Shown here one piece after another: positions 1 to 9,687 of a stretch of 64,000 bases of DNA (positions are counted from its first letter, which is position 1; each line of letters begins with the position of its first letter). A model generated the notes under the pieces. That model ran no database searches and had not been told where the DNA came from. It worked only from the letters and a program-made list of their open reading frames with translations. The stretch is from Planctomycetaceae bacterium. Lineage in GTDB: Bacteria; Planctomycetota; Planctomycetia; Pirellulales; Pirellulaceae. The stretch spans positions 18,612 through 82,611 of the forward strand of contig JABJJO010000062.1 of NCBI GenBank assembly GCA_018660825.1, in the 5' to 3' direction. The position numbers and the translations under genes were made by a program.

Positions 1-1
1 T

Positions 2-358
2 TATCAGGCCGATATTCATGCAAAACCTTCCTACACGGGTATGCTATATGACGAAGGCGGGCGTGGCATCGTGGCACAACGTGGACAACGGGTTGTCGTA
101 AATGACCAGGGAGAAAAAAACGTCATAGCTGAGACGGATCCCGTTGTGAAAGAAGATCTTACTGCATGGAATACCATCGAGATTAGAGCTGTCGGAGATC
201 GGCTAATTCATCTGATTAATGGGAAAGTCACCGTTGACATAACGGATCTAGATACTAAGAACAGAGAATTCAAAGGCCTTTTGGCGTTGCAAATACATGC
301 GGGTGGTCCGATGGTGATTCAATTTCGAAAATTAAAGTTGCGCGACACGTCGAAGTAA
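2..358 (+). CDS. 3-keto-disaccharide hydrolase / DUF1080 domain protein, C-terminal part
   Basis: The reading frame is already open at base 2, so the gene begins before the window. The visible 118 residues read as the C-terminal half of a DUF1080 (3-keto-glucoside hydrolase-like, concanavalin-like jelly roll) domain: GMLYDEGGRG followed by AWNTIEIRAVGDRLIHLINGK and the closing LLALQIHAGGPM..QFRKLKL strand. These proteins are usually secreted in planctomycetes and act on glycosides. The signal peptide and N-terminal half are not visible. The gene ends convergently 49 bases before the kinase at 408. A short AT-rich palindrome (364-377) lies between them, but I would not call it a terminator. 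Confidence 0.8.
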   Translation, partial: YQADIHAKPSYTGMLYDEGGRGIVAQRGQRVVVNDQGEKNVIAETDPVVKEDLTAWNTIEIRAVGDRLIHLINGKVTVDITDLDTKNREFKGLLALQIHAGGPMVIQFRKLKLRDTSK

Positions 359-407
359 TAGTCGAATTTTAAAATTCCGATATTCAAAATAGGCTTAAAA
401 GCGTTAC

Positions 408-3400
408 CTATTTCTTGCTTGTCCCCTTAGTGGCCAGTAATACTCTCGCTTCCGCTGCGGTTATTCCCAAACTCGTGTCGTTTGGTCGGACGGATAACAT
501 GAGTTTAAAACGACGCAGGGTTGTCGCCGCGGTATGTTGGTGATGGGGATCGACGTTGTCCAACGCATCGGTTTTCTGGAGGGGAATATTCCATGTTCGA
601 AGGGATGCATCGGAGTGAAGTGTGTACAGTTGTTTTCTGGTGGCGTCCAACTCCATTGCGATGACAAGATGGTCGGAGCGCATAGGTAGGTGGCGAGGGT
701 GCATCGACATGCAATCCCAAATGGTGGTTATTCGACGATCGGTTGTTGTTAAGACAGATTGACCGCCGCTTGAAAAACTCATGGACCTTATAGAGATAGT
801 GAGCGGTGACTGCACAGTAGTCGGAACCATGTCTTTATTAAGAAGTGTCAAGTGATTACTCGAGTGGTCTAATAGCATCGCTCCACTAGGGTGTACGCTA
901 ATGTTGCGTAATTTACTTCCGCTTGTTGGTGGTCTGAAACGCGTTATTCGTTTGCCTTTCGGCAATTGTCGATACTCATACACATATCCATCGGACGTGA
1001 CAACCACTAAAGAGTCGCTCGCATTGAACTGGAGCGCGACTGCTGGACTTGGCAGTTGAAAGACGGATATAGTTGCGGCGAGGTGTTCTGGGTCCTTGAC
1101 GATATGCAGCGTTGATTTGGTGGTAAATGCCGCCATCGATGAGTTCGCATGTATCGCTAATGCAGTAATCGGCGTCCGGACTTCGGGCAATATAGACTTA
1201 GTTTCACCAGTCTCTAAGTCGAATGTGAATCCACCCCCTGTTTGGGTTCCAACAATGAGTTGGTTAGGGGTGTTGGACAAGATCGCTGAGGTGACTTTTG
1301 AGCCAACCCTAAACGAAACTGGGGGTGTGGAGGCGGTTACCGGTTGAATAGAAATCGAGGTCGCGTTGGATTGTGGCGTTACCACGACAATCGCGTCATC
1401 TTTAGCGTCACGAAGAACTGCGATGGGAATGCTAGGAATTTCGCGGATGCTCGGCGGTGTGCGTGGCCCAACGGATTGGGGCAGGAACAGCAGTTGGTAA
1501 GCTGTATCGTGGGGTTTTGGACTGACACACGCCATAGCGGTCGAACCGACGCCTCGCTCGCGTGGGAGCAAATTGGTTGAAAAGGAATTCGTCGTCGAGA
1601 TATTTGACAACGAAACACCTTGATCCATAAGTGAATTGGCCAAACCGACCATGTCGTAAATATCGGTGGTGTCAATTTCCGGGATGGTGATTGCTGTCAC
1701 AAGGGAAAGGATTGCTTCGTTGAGGCGGTTGAGTTCGATGAAATGTTGAGCCCGCATTCGAAGTTGTTGCGCGTGTTCCCGCCGAATGATTTGGGCTAAT
1801 CGTTGCGATTCCCTTTTCAGGATTTCCGTCTCTTGAAGAGCTTCGACTGCCTCAATTTTAGATTTCATCGCACGGGCAGACGCTAAGGTGGCGTCCATTG
1901 CGGATTTTGTAGCCACCTCCAACTGAAAAGCGGCTTCAGTTCGAGCGGAATCTGCCAATGCGGCTTGCACGGTCGTTGATTTTTGTAGGTCAATCGCGAT
2001 TTGTTGATTGCGTAATGCGGATTCCTGAGATTCTGCTTCTTCTTTGTGTTTAGTGGCGAGCTGGTCTCGGAGGAAAATCGCCTCCTGCGTTAGAACGCGG
2101 GAGCTCCCAAGTAACATGCGAGCTTGGTCATTAGATTTGTTAATGACTAAATTGGAAATGCTGAGTGATATTAGAGCGAGCGTCAGTACTGCCGATGAAA
2201 TTGAAATCAATACAGGATGTTTTCGAATCCAACGCGCGGAAGCCCGAAGTGCGGTGTCGGGGCACGCGGCGATCGGTTCATCAACCAAGAACGATTGGAG
2301 GTCAGCCAGCAACGATTCAACGTCTTGGTAACGATTTTCGGGTTTGGACTGCATTGCCCTATTAACCATCTCTACGAGTTGGATCGGTATCGATGGTTCA
2401 ATGTTGTTTACCGTCGGTATTTTCCCCGCGGCAATCGCCATAAACATTTGGGACAAAGGTGCTGACTGAGATGTGACGGTACGCGGCGGCCGCCCCGTCA
2501 AAATCGTAAATAACACCCCTCCAAGGGAATAAACGTCCGAGAGTTGCGTCACAGTATCCCTAGTAGCTTGTTCGGGGGACATGTAGTTGGGGGTCCCTTG
2601 GTACTCTCCATGCAAAGTCTGCCCTGGTTCGTGAAATTCTCGCGAATCGGGGTCATTAGTAGTAGTGGGTAGTTCCGCCATCGTTGCTGGGGTGGCGCCG
2701 AGGCCCCAGTCAATGACCATCACTTCGCCGTAGTTACCAATCGCTATATTTGAGGGCTTTAGGTCTCGATGGATGACTCCCCGATTGTGGGCATACGAGA
2801 TGGCAAGACAGATGTTCGAGAAAATATCGAGTAACGGGCGTAACGACATTATTGTGTGCTGGGTGTTATCCCGATGGTATAGCGCGATGCTTTCTGTAAG
2901 GGTGTCGCCGTCGATGTGTTTCATGGTGTAAAAAGGGTTACCATCTTTGTTCCAAGATACTGCATAGACCGGAATTATATTGGGGTGTTCGAGTTGACCC
3001 GTAATTTGAGCTTCACGCAAAAACTGAGTCTCGTTGTGTGTCGAGGTTTCCGGGTTGTTGCCAGCGCTTTCGTATTCCTTCAGAACGATTTGGCGGTCGA
3101 GCACGGGGTCGTTGGCGGACCAAATACTGGCATTGGGCGAGGTGTTGATAATCCGGGAAAGGTCAGGAATGCTCGTGGTTGAACGTTGTCCTACGGTTTG
3201 TTGTTTCGGGTGCGGAAGGGTGCGGTCAACGGTAGAGTTGTTGTCAAGTTGGTTTTTCCATGCGTCCGTGGAAGCTGGATCAATTGTTTTCACAAATCCA
3301 TATTGTTCCAATAAATCGTTGATTATTTGACTGTCTACGCCCGTTTCGAGTGCGGAAAGGCGGAGCATCTCCTGCAGGGTGTCCGAAATATCGATAGTTG

Positions 3401-3524
3401 CCTGCATATCAACGCCATGATGGGGAAATAGAGCCAATAGTGACTGTAAGAAGGTCGACTTACTCGGATTTATGTCACGTGCCTGTAGTAAAGTACGGAC
3501 TAATGGGGAGTCAATGCTAGTCAT
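408..3524 (-). CDS. Membrane Ser/Thr protein kinase with C-terminal WD40-like propeller (kinase 1)
   Basis: This is a 1038-residue Hanks-type kinase. It has a short helical N-terminus (about 1-125), a kinase domain (about 130-420), one membrane helix (about 440-462), a long Ala/Glu/Gln-rich coiled coil (about 470-600), and then a beta-propeller of WD40-like repeats (for example TIWDCMSMHP, LRTWNIPLQ). HRDLKPSN lies near residue 252, the DFG motif is DWG, and APE is SPE, as in many planctomycete kinases. The glycine-rich loop is degenerate: INTSPNASIW has no glycine, while the VLK lysine is kept. The start overlaps the end of the upstream WD40 reading frame by 8 bases, so it is probably co-transcribed and translationally coupled. 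The propeller lies on the far side of the membrane from the kinase, so ligand or protein sensing is a reasonable guess. The substrate is unknown. Confidence 0.9.
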   Translation of the reverse strand: MTSIDSPLVRTLLQARDINPSKSTFLQSLLALFPHHGVDMQATIDISDTLQEMLRLSALETGVDSQIINDLLEQYGFVKTIDPASTDAWKNQLDNNSTVDRTLPHPKQQTVGQRSTTSIPDLSRIINTSPNASIWSANDPVLDRQIVLKEYESAGNNPETSTHNETQFLREAQITGQLEHPNIIPVYAVSWNKDGNPFYTMKHIDGDTLTESIALYHRDNTQHTIMSLRPLLDIFSNICLAISYAHNRGVIHRDLKPSNIAIGNYGEVMVIDWGLGATPATMAELPTTTNDPDSREFHEPGQTLHGEYQGTPNYMSPEQATRDTVTQLSDVYSLGGVLFTILTGRPPRTVTSQSAPLSQMFMAIAAGKIPTVNNIEPSIPIQLVEMVNRAMQSKPENRYQDVESLLADLQSFLVDEPIAACPDTALRASARWIRKHPVLISISSAVLTLALISLSISNLVINKSNDQARMLLGSSRVLTQEAIFLRDQLATKHKEEAESQESALRNQQIAIDLQKSTTVQAALADSARTEAAFQLEVATKSAMDATLASARAMKSKIEAVEALQETEILKRESQRLAQIIRREHAQQLRMRAQHFIELNRLNEAILSLVTAITIPEIDTTDIYDMVGLANSLMDQGVSLSNISTTNSFSTNLLPRERGVGSTAMACVSPKPHDTAYQLLFLPQSVGPRTPPSIREIPSIPIAVLRDAKDDAIVVVTPQSNATSISIQPVTASTPPVSFRVGSKVTSAILSNTPNQLIVGTQTGGGFTFDLETGETKSILPEVRTPITALAIHANSSMAAFTTKSTLHIVKDPEHLAATISVFQLPSPAVALQFNASDSLVVVTSDGYVYEYRQLPKGKRITRFRPPTSGSKLRNISVHPSGAMLLDHSSNHLTLLNKDMVPTTVQSPLTISIRSMSFSSGGQSVLTTTDRRITTIWDCMSMHPRHLPMRSDHLVIAMELDATRKQLYTLHSDASLRTWNIPLQKTDALDNVDPHHQHTAATTLRRFKLMLSVRPNDTSLGITAAEARVLLATKGTSKK

Positions 3525-6500
3525 CGTCGCCTCCGTATAATGTTGCGTCTAATTTTAGCCGTCGCAATAAAATATCCAGCAGGCAGCGCTCATCCCAACT
3601 TTTACCCGGGTTTCCAGACTCCAACGCTGGTAACACTTCAATTTGTTGCTGGAATTGACTTATAATGTCGTCGGTAATTAGTTGTGGGGCCGTCCAGACA
3701 CCAGCCATTTTGGCATAAATTTGAACTGGTAAACGCAAACCCGACTTAGGCAATTTGTCAAGAATGTTCGATACCTGCAGTTTGTCATTGCGAAAAATAG
3801 CGTAGGCAAGTTGACCGCGTAGTACCAATGGGTTGCTCGCAAGACGCGTGGGCAGTCGATCCAGTGATTTTTGTAACGACTCAATAGGAAAATTATGCCG
3901 TGCCAATGACAAACCGTTGAGTAAATACACAAAGTGCTGAGGAATACGGGGGTCCGCTCGCTTTAGCAGTTGCCGTAGCGATCGATTGTACAGCGGTGAG
4001 TCCTCAATCCAAGCGGCCAAAACTACAGCTTGGTACGTTGCTTTTACAACGTCATCACTAAGTGACAGTAACCGGTTGATCGATTCGGTATAATTTCCTG
4101 CGGAAACCAGTGCATAATTCAGTTCGGCAACCATTGTCATTTTGGCATCCGAATTCGAAGTTGGCGATAGTTTAGAAAGTTCCGACCGCAAATGGTCAAT
4201 GTGGACGCCCCACTGTTGGGGTGATATTGAGGTGGAATACCGCCGCAACCAATTTAAAGCGTTGGCGGACTGTGGCGGATGAATGTTGTTGTTAGATAAT
4301 ATATTCGCAACGTCTTTGGGCGTTAATTGAACTATTTGATTCTTCGCGTTCACGCGTATTCCGCTCAACAAGTTGATGTCCACTGTCAGAGACGTAACGT
4401 CACTGTTTGGGGTATCAACGGTGTATTGGTATACACCGTTGTCAGTTGCGATGAGGACGAGCGGTCGCCTAGCGTTCGACAACAAAATTGCCTCTCGAAT
4501 AACTGTCGGAGTGGTGATTGGGGGGCAGATTTGTTGCCCCGTCTGTGCGGATTGTATTGCGAATTTCGTGTCGTTGGCCCGTAGAATCCAATTAAGTTCC
4601 TCATTGTAGGACAAATGAAATGTTTGGAAATTTGAGAGATAGATAGGTTGGGTCCCTTCGGAGGGCAAGCCTATGATCGTGTCATCACGAGCCAACAACA
4701 AATCCAATTGACCCTGACTCACTATTTCGCGTGCTGCAAGGGGCGCCGGTTCAAACGATCTGAAAGTCAGGGAGTTAACGTTGATCCGCCACACATCCCC
4801 GCGGTTCGTGGTGACCAATAGATCTTTTGAGTCTGGGAGGAGAGAGTTTGCTACCGAAACGATATCAAAAGGGACAAGTGTACGTTTTAAAACGGTATTG
4901 TCGGAAATAGATACGGTCTGAAGGACGCTAGTACCGGCATCATCACTAGGCGAACCAATAGTAAGAAGGACGGAAGAGTTTTCAGTAAAACGGACAAACC
5001 TAGCAGCAAGTCGATGCGCGGTAATGCGTATTTGTCGATTGTTGTCATTGAACTTTCCGACCGCGATTGTGCGGTCAAGACTACTCAGGGCATAATGGCC
5101 ATCTGCTGCTATCGCAACGTCTTGGATTTCGCCGGCGAACTCAATACTTGATCCGTTGGTCCTTAACATTGAGGTTGTAATGGGGTGAGCTATTCTTCGC
5201 GTTATAACTAATCCATCGGCGGTGTGCCGAGACAAAACGACTTGGTTGATGGGAAGTTCAAAGTCTAGTTTCGTCCCAAGTTGGCTAAAACGGGTTTCCG
5301 ACGTTACTTCGGCCAACGTGGAATCGTTGGTTGTAAAAAGGACAGCTGATTGCGCTGCATTACGGCAAAGGAATGACGGATTGCTTCCCACGGCTAGTTG
5401 TGTGGGAGCGAGGTTGTTTTGAGCAAGGTCCCATAAAACAACCTGTCCGCTCGTTGTGACTATCGTGACAAACTGATTATTTGTGGATAGGTGCGCGAAG
5501 GATATTGAGTCGAGATGTGAAACATTTTCGTAAATCATTTCGCGCCGAAAAAAATCGTAGATAGACAAGTGCCCGGATGCGGTGCCAATTACCAATAACC
5601 GTCCGTCGTCGGAAAACGTTAGCGCGGTAATCCTCGAACCAAACGATAACGGTGAGATAAAGTTGCTGCCTGGCGCATTGAAAATCCTTACGTCACCGTG
5701 GTTGGTGCCAATTGCAAACAATAACCCCGCGGGGTGATGCGCCGTTGTGTTAACCACTTGTATAGCTGATGGACTGGGACCACGAGCCAACCGACGTTTG
5801 GTCAGAGGCATTGCTGAATCCCAAGAGAGGGAAAAACCGTTAAGCTCGGTTGTAACAAGCGTATTGTCAATTTTGGAAAACCGCACGTCGACCACTGCGG
5901 AGTTATGTTGCAGGGCAGTGGTTAATGGGGTGAGTGTGCTCAATTGCCAGAGGCGGGCTGTCATGTCAGTGCTGCCAGTAGCAACCATCGATAGGTTAGG
6001 AGAAAGGGAGATTGTGGTTATTGCAGTGCGGTGAGCGGCGATACTTTGCTGTGGCGTAATGTTTGGAAATGAATAGGTCTTGAGCAACCCTTTGTCGGTA
6101 CCCAAAATAATCGTGTTGTTGGTAGCGGATAGCGTAACAACATCGACTGGCTTTGATAGCGTAAAACGTTCCAAGGTAGCGTCTGACATTGAGACTAGGA
6201 TGAGTTCCGTGGCGAGTGGCGTTGTGCTTGCTGTGCCGGCGATTATTAAGTATTGACCTTCAAGGGAAAATGATATTGCTGAGGTGGAAAGGTCGATGCT
6301 AAACGTAGGGTGCAGTTGTTGTAGGGTTTCCCCTTGGACTATTTGCACCGTCGTATTTTGGGGTAAAGCAAGCCGAGTCACCGTCGCTAAAGCGTGTGTC
6401 GCTTCCGAGTAACTCGTGAGGCAAGGGGCATTGGAAAATTGCCGATAAGCTGCCAACACTGGGATGTGGCTGCGAATCGCCATGATACGGGTATGATGTT

Positions 6501-6699
6501 CGGCTAGTATGGTCGGATCGCGGCCGATTGTTTGTGCATGGTCACGAGACAGACTGGCGGAAAAAAGTGCCCTTTGAAAATCGCCTGAATCCGCGAATCG
6601 CATCGCGGCACTCGTATATCCATCTTCAATATCTAATTGGCGTTGAAAGGAGAGATGTTCGGTTCGCGCTCGACTCATGTCCAGTGATACGCGGTTCAT
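3517..6699 (-). CDS. WD40/coiled-coil C-terminal portion of a frameshifted kinase gene (kinase 2)
   Basis: This frame encodes about 1060 residues of beta-propeller repeats (for example VATGSTDMTARLWQLS, FSDDGRLLVIGTASGHL, VVLWDLAQNN) and an alpha-helical C-terminal domain. It is probably not an independent gene. The same frame stays open upstream to about 7098. From about 6985 it encodes a typical coiled coil (LQQAANNETRQQ, then AEQGEREAQ, then VARRLAEDATRQA) that runs straight into MNRVSL at 6699. That is exactly the segment expected after the membrane helix of the kinase at 6738-8267, which is in another frame. The intact product would be about 1580 residues with the same architecture as the neighbouring kinase 1. 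The ATG at 6699 is therefore only the first ATG, not a convincing start. Confidence 0.75.
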   Translation of the reverse strand: MNRVSLDMSRARTEHLSFQRQLDIEDGYTSAAMRFADSGDFQRALFSASLSRDHAQTIGRDPTILAEHHTRIMAIRSHIPVLAAYRQFSNAPCLTSYSEATHALATVTRLALPQNTTVQIVQGETLQQLHPTFSIDLSTSAISFSLEGQYLIIAGTASTTPLATELILVSMSDATLERFTLSKPVDVVTLSATNNTIILGTDKGLLKTYSFPNITPQQSIAAHRTAITTISLSPNLSMVATGSTDMTARLWQLSTLTPLTTALQHNSAVVDVRFSKIDNTLVTTELNGFSLSWDSAMPLTKRRLARGPSPSAIQVVNTTAHHPAGLLFAIGTNHGDVRIFNAPGSNFISPLSFGSRITALTFSDDGRLLVIGTASGHLSIYDFFRREMIYENVSHLDSISFAHLSTNNQFVTIVTTSGQVVLWDLAQNNLAPTQLAVGSNPSFLCRNAAQSAVLFTTNDSTLAEVTSETRFSQLGTKLDFELPINQVVLSRHTADGLVITRRIAHPITTSMLRTNGSSIEFAGEIQDVAIAADGHYALSSLDRTIAVGKFNDNNRQIRITAHRLAARFVRFTENSSVLLTIGSPSDDAGTSVLQTVSISDNTVLKRTLVPFDIVSVANSLLPDSKDLLVTTNRGDVWRINVNSLTFRSFEPAPLAAREIVSQGQLDLLLARDDTIIGLPSEGTQPIYLSNFQTFHLSYNEELNWILRANDTKFAIQSAQTGQQICPPITTPTVIREAILLSNARRPLVLIATDNGVYQYTVDTPNSDVTSLTVDINLLSGIRVNAKNQIVQLTPKDVANILSNNNIHPPQSANALNWLRRYSTSISPQQWGVHIDHLRSELSKLSPTSNSDAKMTMVAELNYALVSAGNYTESINRLLSLSDDVVKATYQAVVLAAWIEDSPLYNRSLRQLLKRADPRIPQHFVYLLNGLSLARHNFPIESLQKSLDRLPTRLASNPLVLRGQLAYAIFRNDKLQVSNILDKLPKSGLRLPVQIYAKMAGVWTAPQLITDDIISQFQQQIEVLPALESGNPGKSWDERCLLDILLRRLKLDATLYGGDDD

Positions 6700-6737
6700 A
6701 CTGGTCAGTTTGAATTGAGAATCCGCTGCTACGGTTG

Positions 6738-8267
6738 CTAAACGGGCGAGTCGCTGTTGTTCTGTGGCTTGCCTAGTGGCGTCCTCGGCGAGTCGGCGAG
6801 CGACTTGATGTTCGTTGGTGGCGTTGGCTGCCGCGGCAGTTTGAGATTGGGCCTCGCGCTCTCCCTGTTCGGCCAGTAAGCGGGCGTCAATGGCATGGGT
6901 AATTGCGTTTGTAAGCGCAACTTGCTGCTGGTCAATGATAGCCTGTTGACGTGTTTCGTTGTTCGCGGCTTGCTGTAAAATAAACGCGACGAATTTATGG
7001 ACGAGTAGAACCCGACAGAAAGGATAGTCGCAATGGACAACAAAAATATTATTGTTAGTGTTGTCCGTCGGTGCCGTCTGATGTTGCGTGCAAATTTTCT
7101 AGCGATCCCGTCGGGTGCCGCGTGAACTCGCTCGTCATTACGCCACCGGTAAAGATCATCAATCAGATGTTGAACAGAAGAATATCGATCGTCCGGAAGG
7201 GTAGCGAGGCACTTGTCACAAATGCTCGCAATCAAACTGGAGTTGCGGGGCGAGATTTTTACGGCGCGCGGTATGTTACCCTCGATGACTGAATTGAGTA
7301 ACGTTTGCAGCGAGTTCGGGTGTTGTTCGATCATCCGGGGAGGGCGATTAAACAGCATTTCAAAAAGAATAGCGCCCAAGCTGTATATGTCCGTAGCCGC
7401 GGTGAGGCCTTCTCTAACTCCTTGTGCTTGCTCTGGGGAAAAATAATTGGGCGTACCGGAAATGGATTCCTCGTGCAATCCCGGGGAACCTCGGCTTTCT
7501 CCAAATCGGTGGGCTAACCCCCAATCCAGGACGGTGACCTCTCCGAACTGGCCAACTGCAATATTTTCAGGTTTAAGATCACAATGTGCGATTCCTTGAC
7601 TATGGGCGTAAGAGACAGCGTTGCAGATGCCAACAAATTCTTCTACTAGCTTATGGAAATCCTGCGATCGAACGACCACGTGATCTTGTTGATGGAGAGT
7701 CTGGATGCGGTTTGTAAACGATTCCCCGCGTATGTAGCGCATCGTATAGAATGGCGCATTGTCATCGTCGCGATCCATCGAATATACGGGAACGATGTTG
7801 GGATGTTGAAGTTGGCCAGTAATTTGCGCTTCATGCACAAAACGGTCGCTAGTATCGGGGGTGGTTCCCAATTTAGGCAATAGTTGTTTTAAAACGACTT
7901 CCCGTCCCAAGTGCTCATCGTGTGCAATCCAAACTCGGCCGATTCCGCCGTCCGCTAGAAACCGTGTAATGTTGTGGGGGTCACCTGACGACGGAGTTAT
8001 TTCGGTTACTTTGACGACCGGTGGTGCAGTTGGTCCTAAGATGGATTCAGCTAAATCAAGTATGTCTTTGTGTAGTTCGTTGGGTAGAGGCGTTGTAAGT
8101 TGAAGCAAAAAATGTTCAACGGATAGCCTGTTGATCGGTACAGTTTTGTCGAATGGTTTCGGCACAAAACTATCGATGATTGTGAGTATGTCCAATATTC
8201 CCCCGTCACTCGCTAAAGTTGCGGTGATTTGAGGTATCAGAAATTTTAAGGTAGGTCCTTTTTGCAT
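6738..8267 (-). CDS. Ser/Thr protein kinase, N-terminal portion of a frameshifted kinase-WD40 gene (kinase 2)
   Basis: Residues about 1-90 form a helical pre-domain, and about 95-385 a Hanks-type kinase domain with an intact glycine loop (ADGGIGRVW), VVLK lysine, DWGLAH and SGTPNYFSPEQ. The catalytic loop reads HCDLKPEN (about 228-235). The Arg of HRD is replaced by Cys, so this is a non-RD kinase, which typically does not depend on activation-loop phosphorylation. A membrane helix follows at about 400-420. After it the translation turns into a Pro/Ser/Thr/Lys-rich tail with no family character, while a coiled coil appears in the frame of the downstream WD40 sequence. The last roughly 85 residues are therefore likely an out-of-frame artefact. 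The gene is divergent from the CE15 esterase. Confidence 0.85.
   Translation of the reverse strand: MQKGPTLKFLIPQITATLASDGGILDILTIIDSFVPKPFDKTVPINRLSVEHFLLQLTTPLPNELHKDILDLAESILGPTAPPVVKVTEITPSSGDPHNITRFLADGGIGRVWIAHDEHLGREVVLKQLLPKLGTTPDTSDRFVHEAQITGQLQHPNIVPVYSMDRDDDNAPFYTMRYIRGESFTNRIQTLHQQDHVVVRSQDFHKLVEEFVGICNAVSYAHSQGIAHCDLKPENIAVGQFGEVTVLDWGLAHRFGESRGSPGLHEESISGTPNYFSPEQAQGVREGLTAATDIYSLGAILFEMLFNRPPRMIEQHPNSLQTLLNSVIEGNIPRAVKISPRNSSLIASICDKCLATLPDDRYSSVQHLIDDLYRWRNDERVHAAPDGIARKFARNIRRHRRTTLTIIFLLSIATILSVGFYSSINSSRLFYSKPRTTKHVNRLSLTSSKLRLQTQLPMPLTPAYWPNRESARPNLKLPRQPTPPTNIKSLADSPRTPLGKPQNNSDSPV
6970..7000 (-). other. Probable -1 frameshift joining kinase 2 to its WD40 part
   Basis: Both frames are open between 6741 and 7098. 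Protein character switches from kinase/membrane helix to coiled coil near 6970-7000, next to an A4 run on the plus strand (6977-6980). Restoring one base would fuse the two reading frames. No classical X XXY YYZ slippery heptamer is in the correct phase there, so a sequencing, assembly or real one-base deletion is more likely than programmed frameshifting. Confidence 0.65.
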
Positions 8268-8374
8268 TGCCCGAAGTAAGGAGTTTAGTTGTTGTAATAT
8301 ATATACGGATGATATAAAAATGCGTAAAACAGTGAAATATTAGTTCGGTAATTATTTAAAGGATCATAGCTTTC

Positions 8375-9670
8375 ATGAAAAATATGAAACTGACGATGTG
8401 GTGTTCTGTAGCTTTTATATTGCTCGCCAGTCGCACCACTGGACAAGATGTTAAGACCAATTATGACGAGAGTCAGGTTCCCACTTACAGTTTGCCGGAG
8501 TTACTAATTACCAACGCCGGTACTACGGTGGTAAACAGGCGCCAATGGGAACGTAAACGACGTTTGGAGGTGCTTGATCTTTTTGCCGCTCACATGTTCG
8601 GTCGGGTGCCGAACCACGTCGACAATGAGTTGCGATTTGAGGTACTAGAACGCGGCTTGACGTTGCAGGGTTCCGCGAGACGCTTGCAAGTGCGTTTGTT
8701 CTTCGCGCCGGGACGGAATGCTCCGGCTCTCGATTTGTTGATATACGCGCCAGTCGGCGCGAACCGTCGGAATCCATGCCCTATGTTCCTAGGTCTAAAT
8801 TTTATGGGAAACCACACTGTTACTACGGATCCCATGGTTGACGTTACTAAATCGTGGGTCAGAAACCGAACCGAGATTGGTTACCAAAATAACCAGGCTT
8901 CCGCCGCCGCCAGAGGTGTTTCGGCCGAAAGATGGCCAATACAACTTTTGATTGAGTCTGGATTTGGCATTGCAACTGCTTATTACGGAGACATTGATCC
9001 GGATTTTGACGATGGATTTATGAACGGAGTTCATGCCCTGTATCCCAAGGGAGACGATTCCAACGGTCAACATTGGGGCTCGATAGCGACTTGGTCCTGG
9101 GGACTTAGCCGTATTCTAGATTATTTACAAACTATCGATGCGGTGAATCCTAAACAGATTGGAGTCATTGGCCATTCGCGCCTTGGAAAGACATCACTGT
9201 GGGCAGGAGCAACCGATCCACGCTTCGCGGTCGTTATTTCTAATGATTCCGGATGTGGTGGAGCAGCGCTTAGTCGGCGTCAGCTAGGAGAGACAGTGCA
9301 GCGAATCAATACGTCGTTTCCCCACTGGTTTTGTGACAAATTTCAGGACTACAACGCCAACGAAAACGCGTTGCCAGTCGACCAACACATGTTGATCGCA
9401 TTGATTGCCCCGCGGCCGGTATATATCGCTAGCGCCTCTGAGGATTTATGGGCCGACCCGACCGGAGAGTTTCTGTCGGGACGACTCGCACAACCAGTCT
9501 ATGATTTATACGGCCTCGCCGGATTGGACATGGAGGTAAAACCTGAACCCAACGAATCTGTGGGTGATCACGTGGCATATCATTTACGGGAAGGCAAGCA
9601 CAATTTGCTCGAATACGACTGGCGGCAATACATCAAATTCGCGCAACGTCACTACGCGTTAAAAAAGTAA
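8375..9670 (+). CDS. Secreted CE15-like glucuronoyl/acetylxylan esterase
   Basis: The 431-residue product has an N-terminal signal peptide (MKNMKLTMWCSVAFILLAS, cleaved before about residue 24) and an alpha/beta-hydrolase fold. The family serine elbow GHSRLGK has its Ser near residue 268 and is followed by NDSGCGGAALSRR, typical of carbohydrate esterase family 15, which cleaves ester links between glucuronoxylan and lignin or acts on related uronic esters. The catalytic His is probably in GKHNLLEYDW near the C-terminus. The Glu/Asp position is probably in the ASASEDLWADP stretch. Length fits the family. It stands alone between divergent kinase 2 and convergent kinase 3 (17-base gap), which suggests polysaccharide use linked to local signalling (inference). 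The natural substrate is not decided by sequence. Confidence 0.85.
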   Translation: MKNMKLTMWCSVAFILLASRTTGQDVKTNYDESQVPTYSLPELLITNAGTTVVNRRQWERKRRLEVLDLFAAHMFGRVPNHVDNELRFEVLERGLTLQGSARRLQVRLFFAPGRNAPALDLLIYAPVGANRRNPCPMFLGLNFMGNHTVTTDPMVDVTKSWVRNRTEIGYQNNQASAAARGVSAERWPIQLLIESGFGIATAYYGDIDPDFDDGFMNGVHALYPKGDDSNGQHWGSIATWSWGLSRILDYLQTIDAVNPKQIGVIGHSRLGKTSLWAGATDPRFAVVISNDSGCGGAALSRRQLGETVQRINTSFPHWFCDKFQDYNANENALPVDQHMLIALIAPRPVYIASASEDLWADPTGEFLSGRLAQPVYDLYGLAGLDMEVKPEPNESVGDHVAYHLREGKHNLLEYDWRQYIKFAQRHYALKK

Positions 9671-9687
9671 AGTTGTACCGAGTATTT

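Noticed and set aside
364..377. GAATTTTAAAATTC palindrome as a bidirectional terminator
   Set aside because: The stem is pure A/T apart from one pair and there is no T run after a GC-rich stem; too weak.
6970..7060. Programmed -1 frameshift signal for kinase 2
   Set aside because: No X XXY YYZ heptamer in the right phase and no obvious downstream pseudoknot; mutation or sequence error is simpler.
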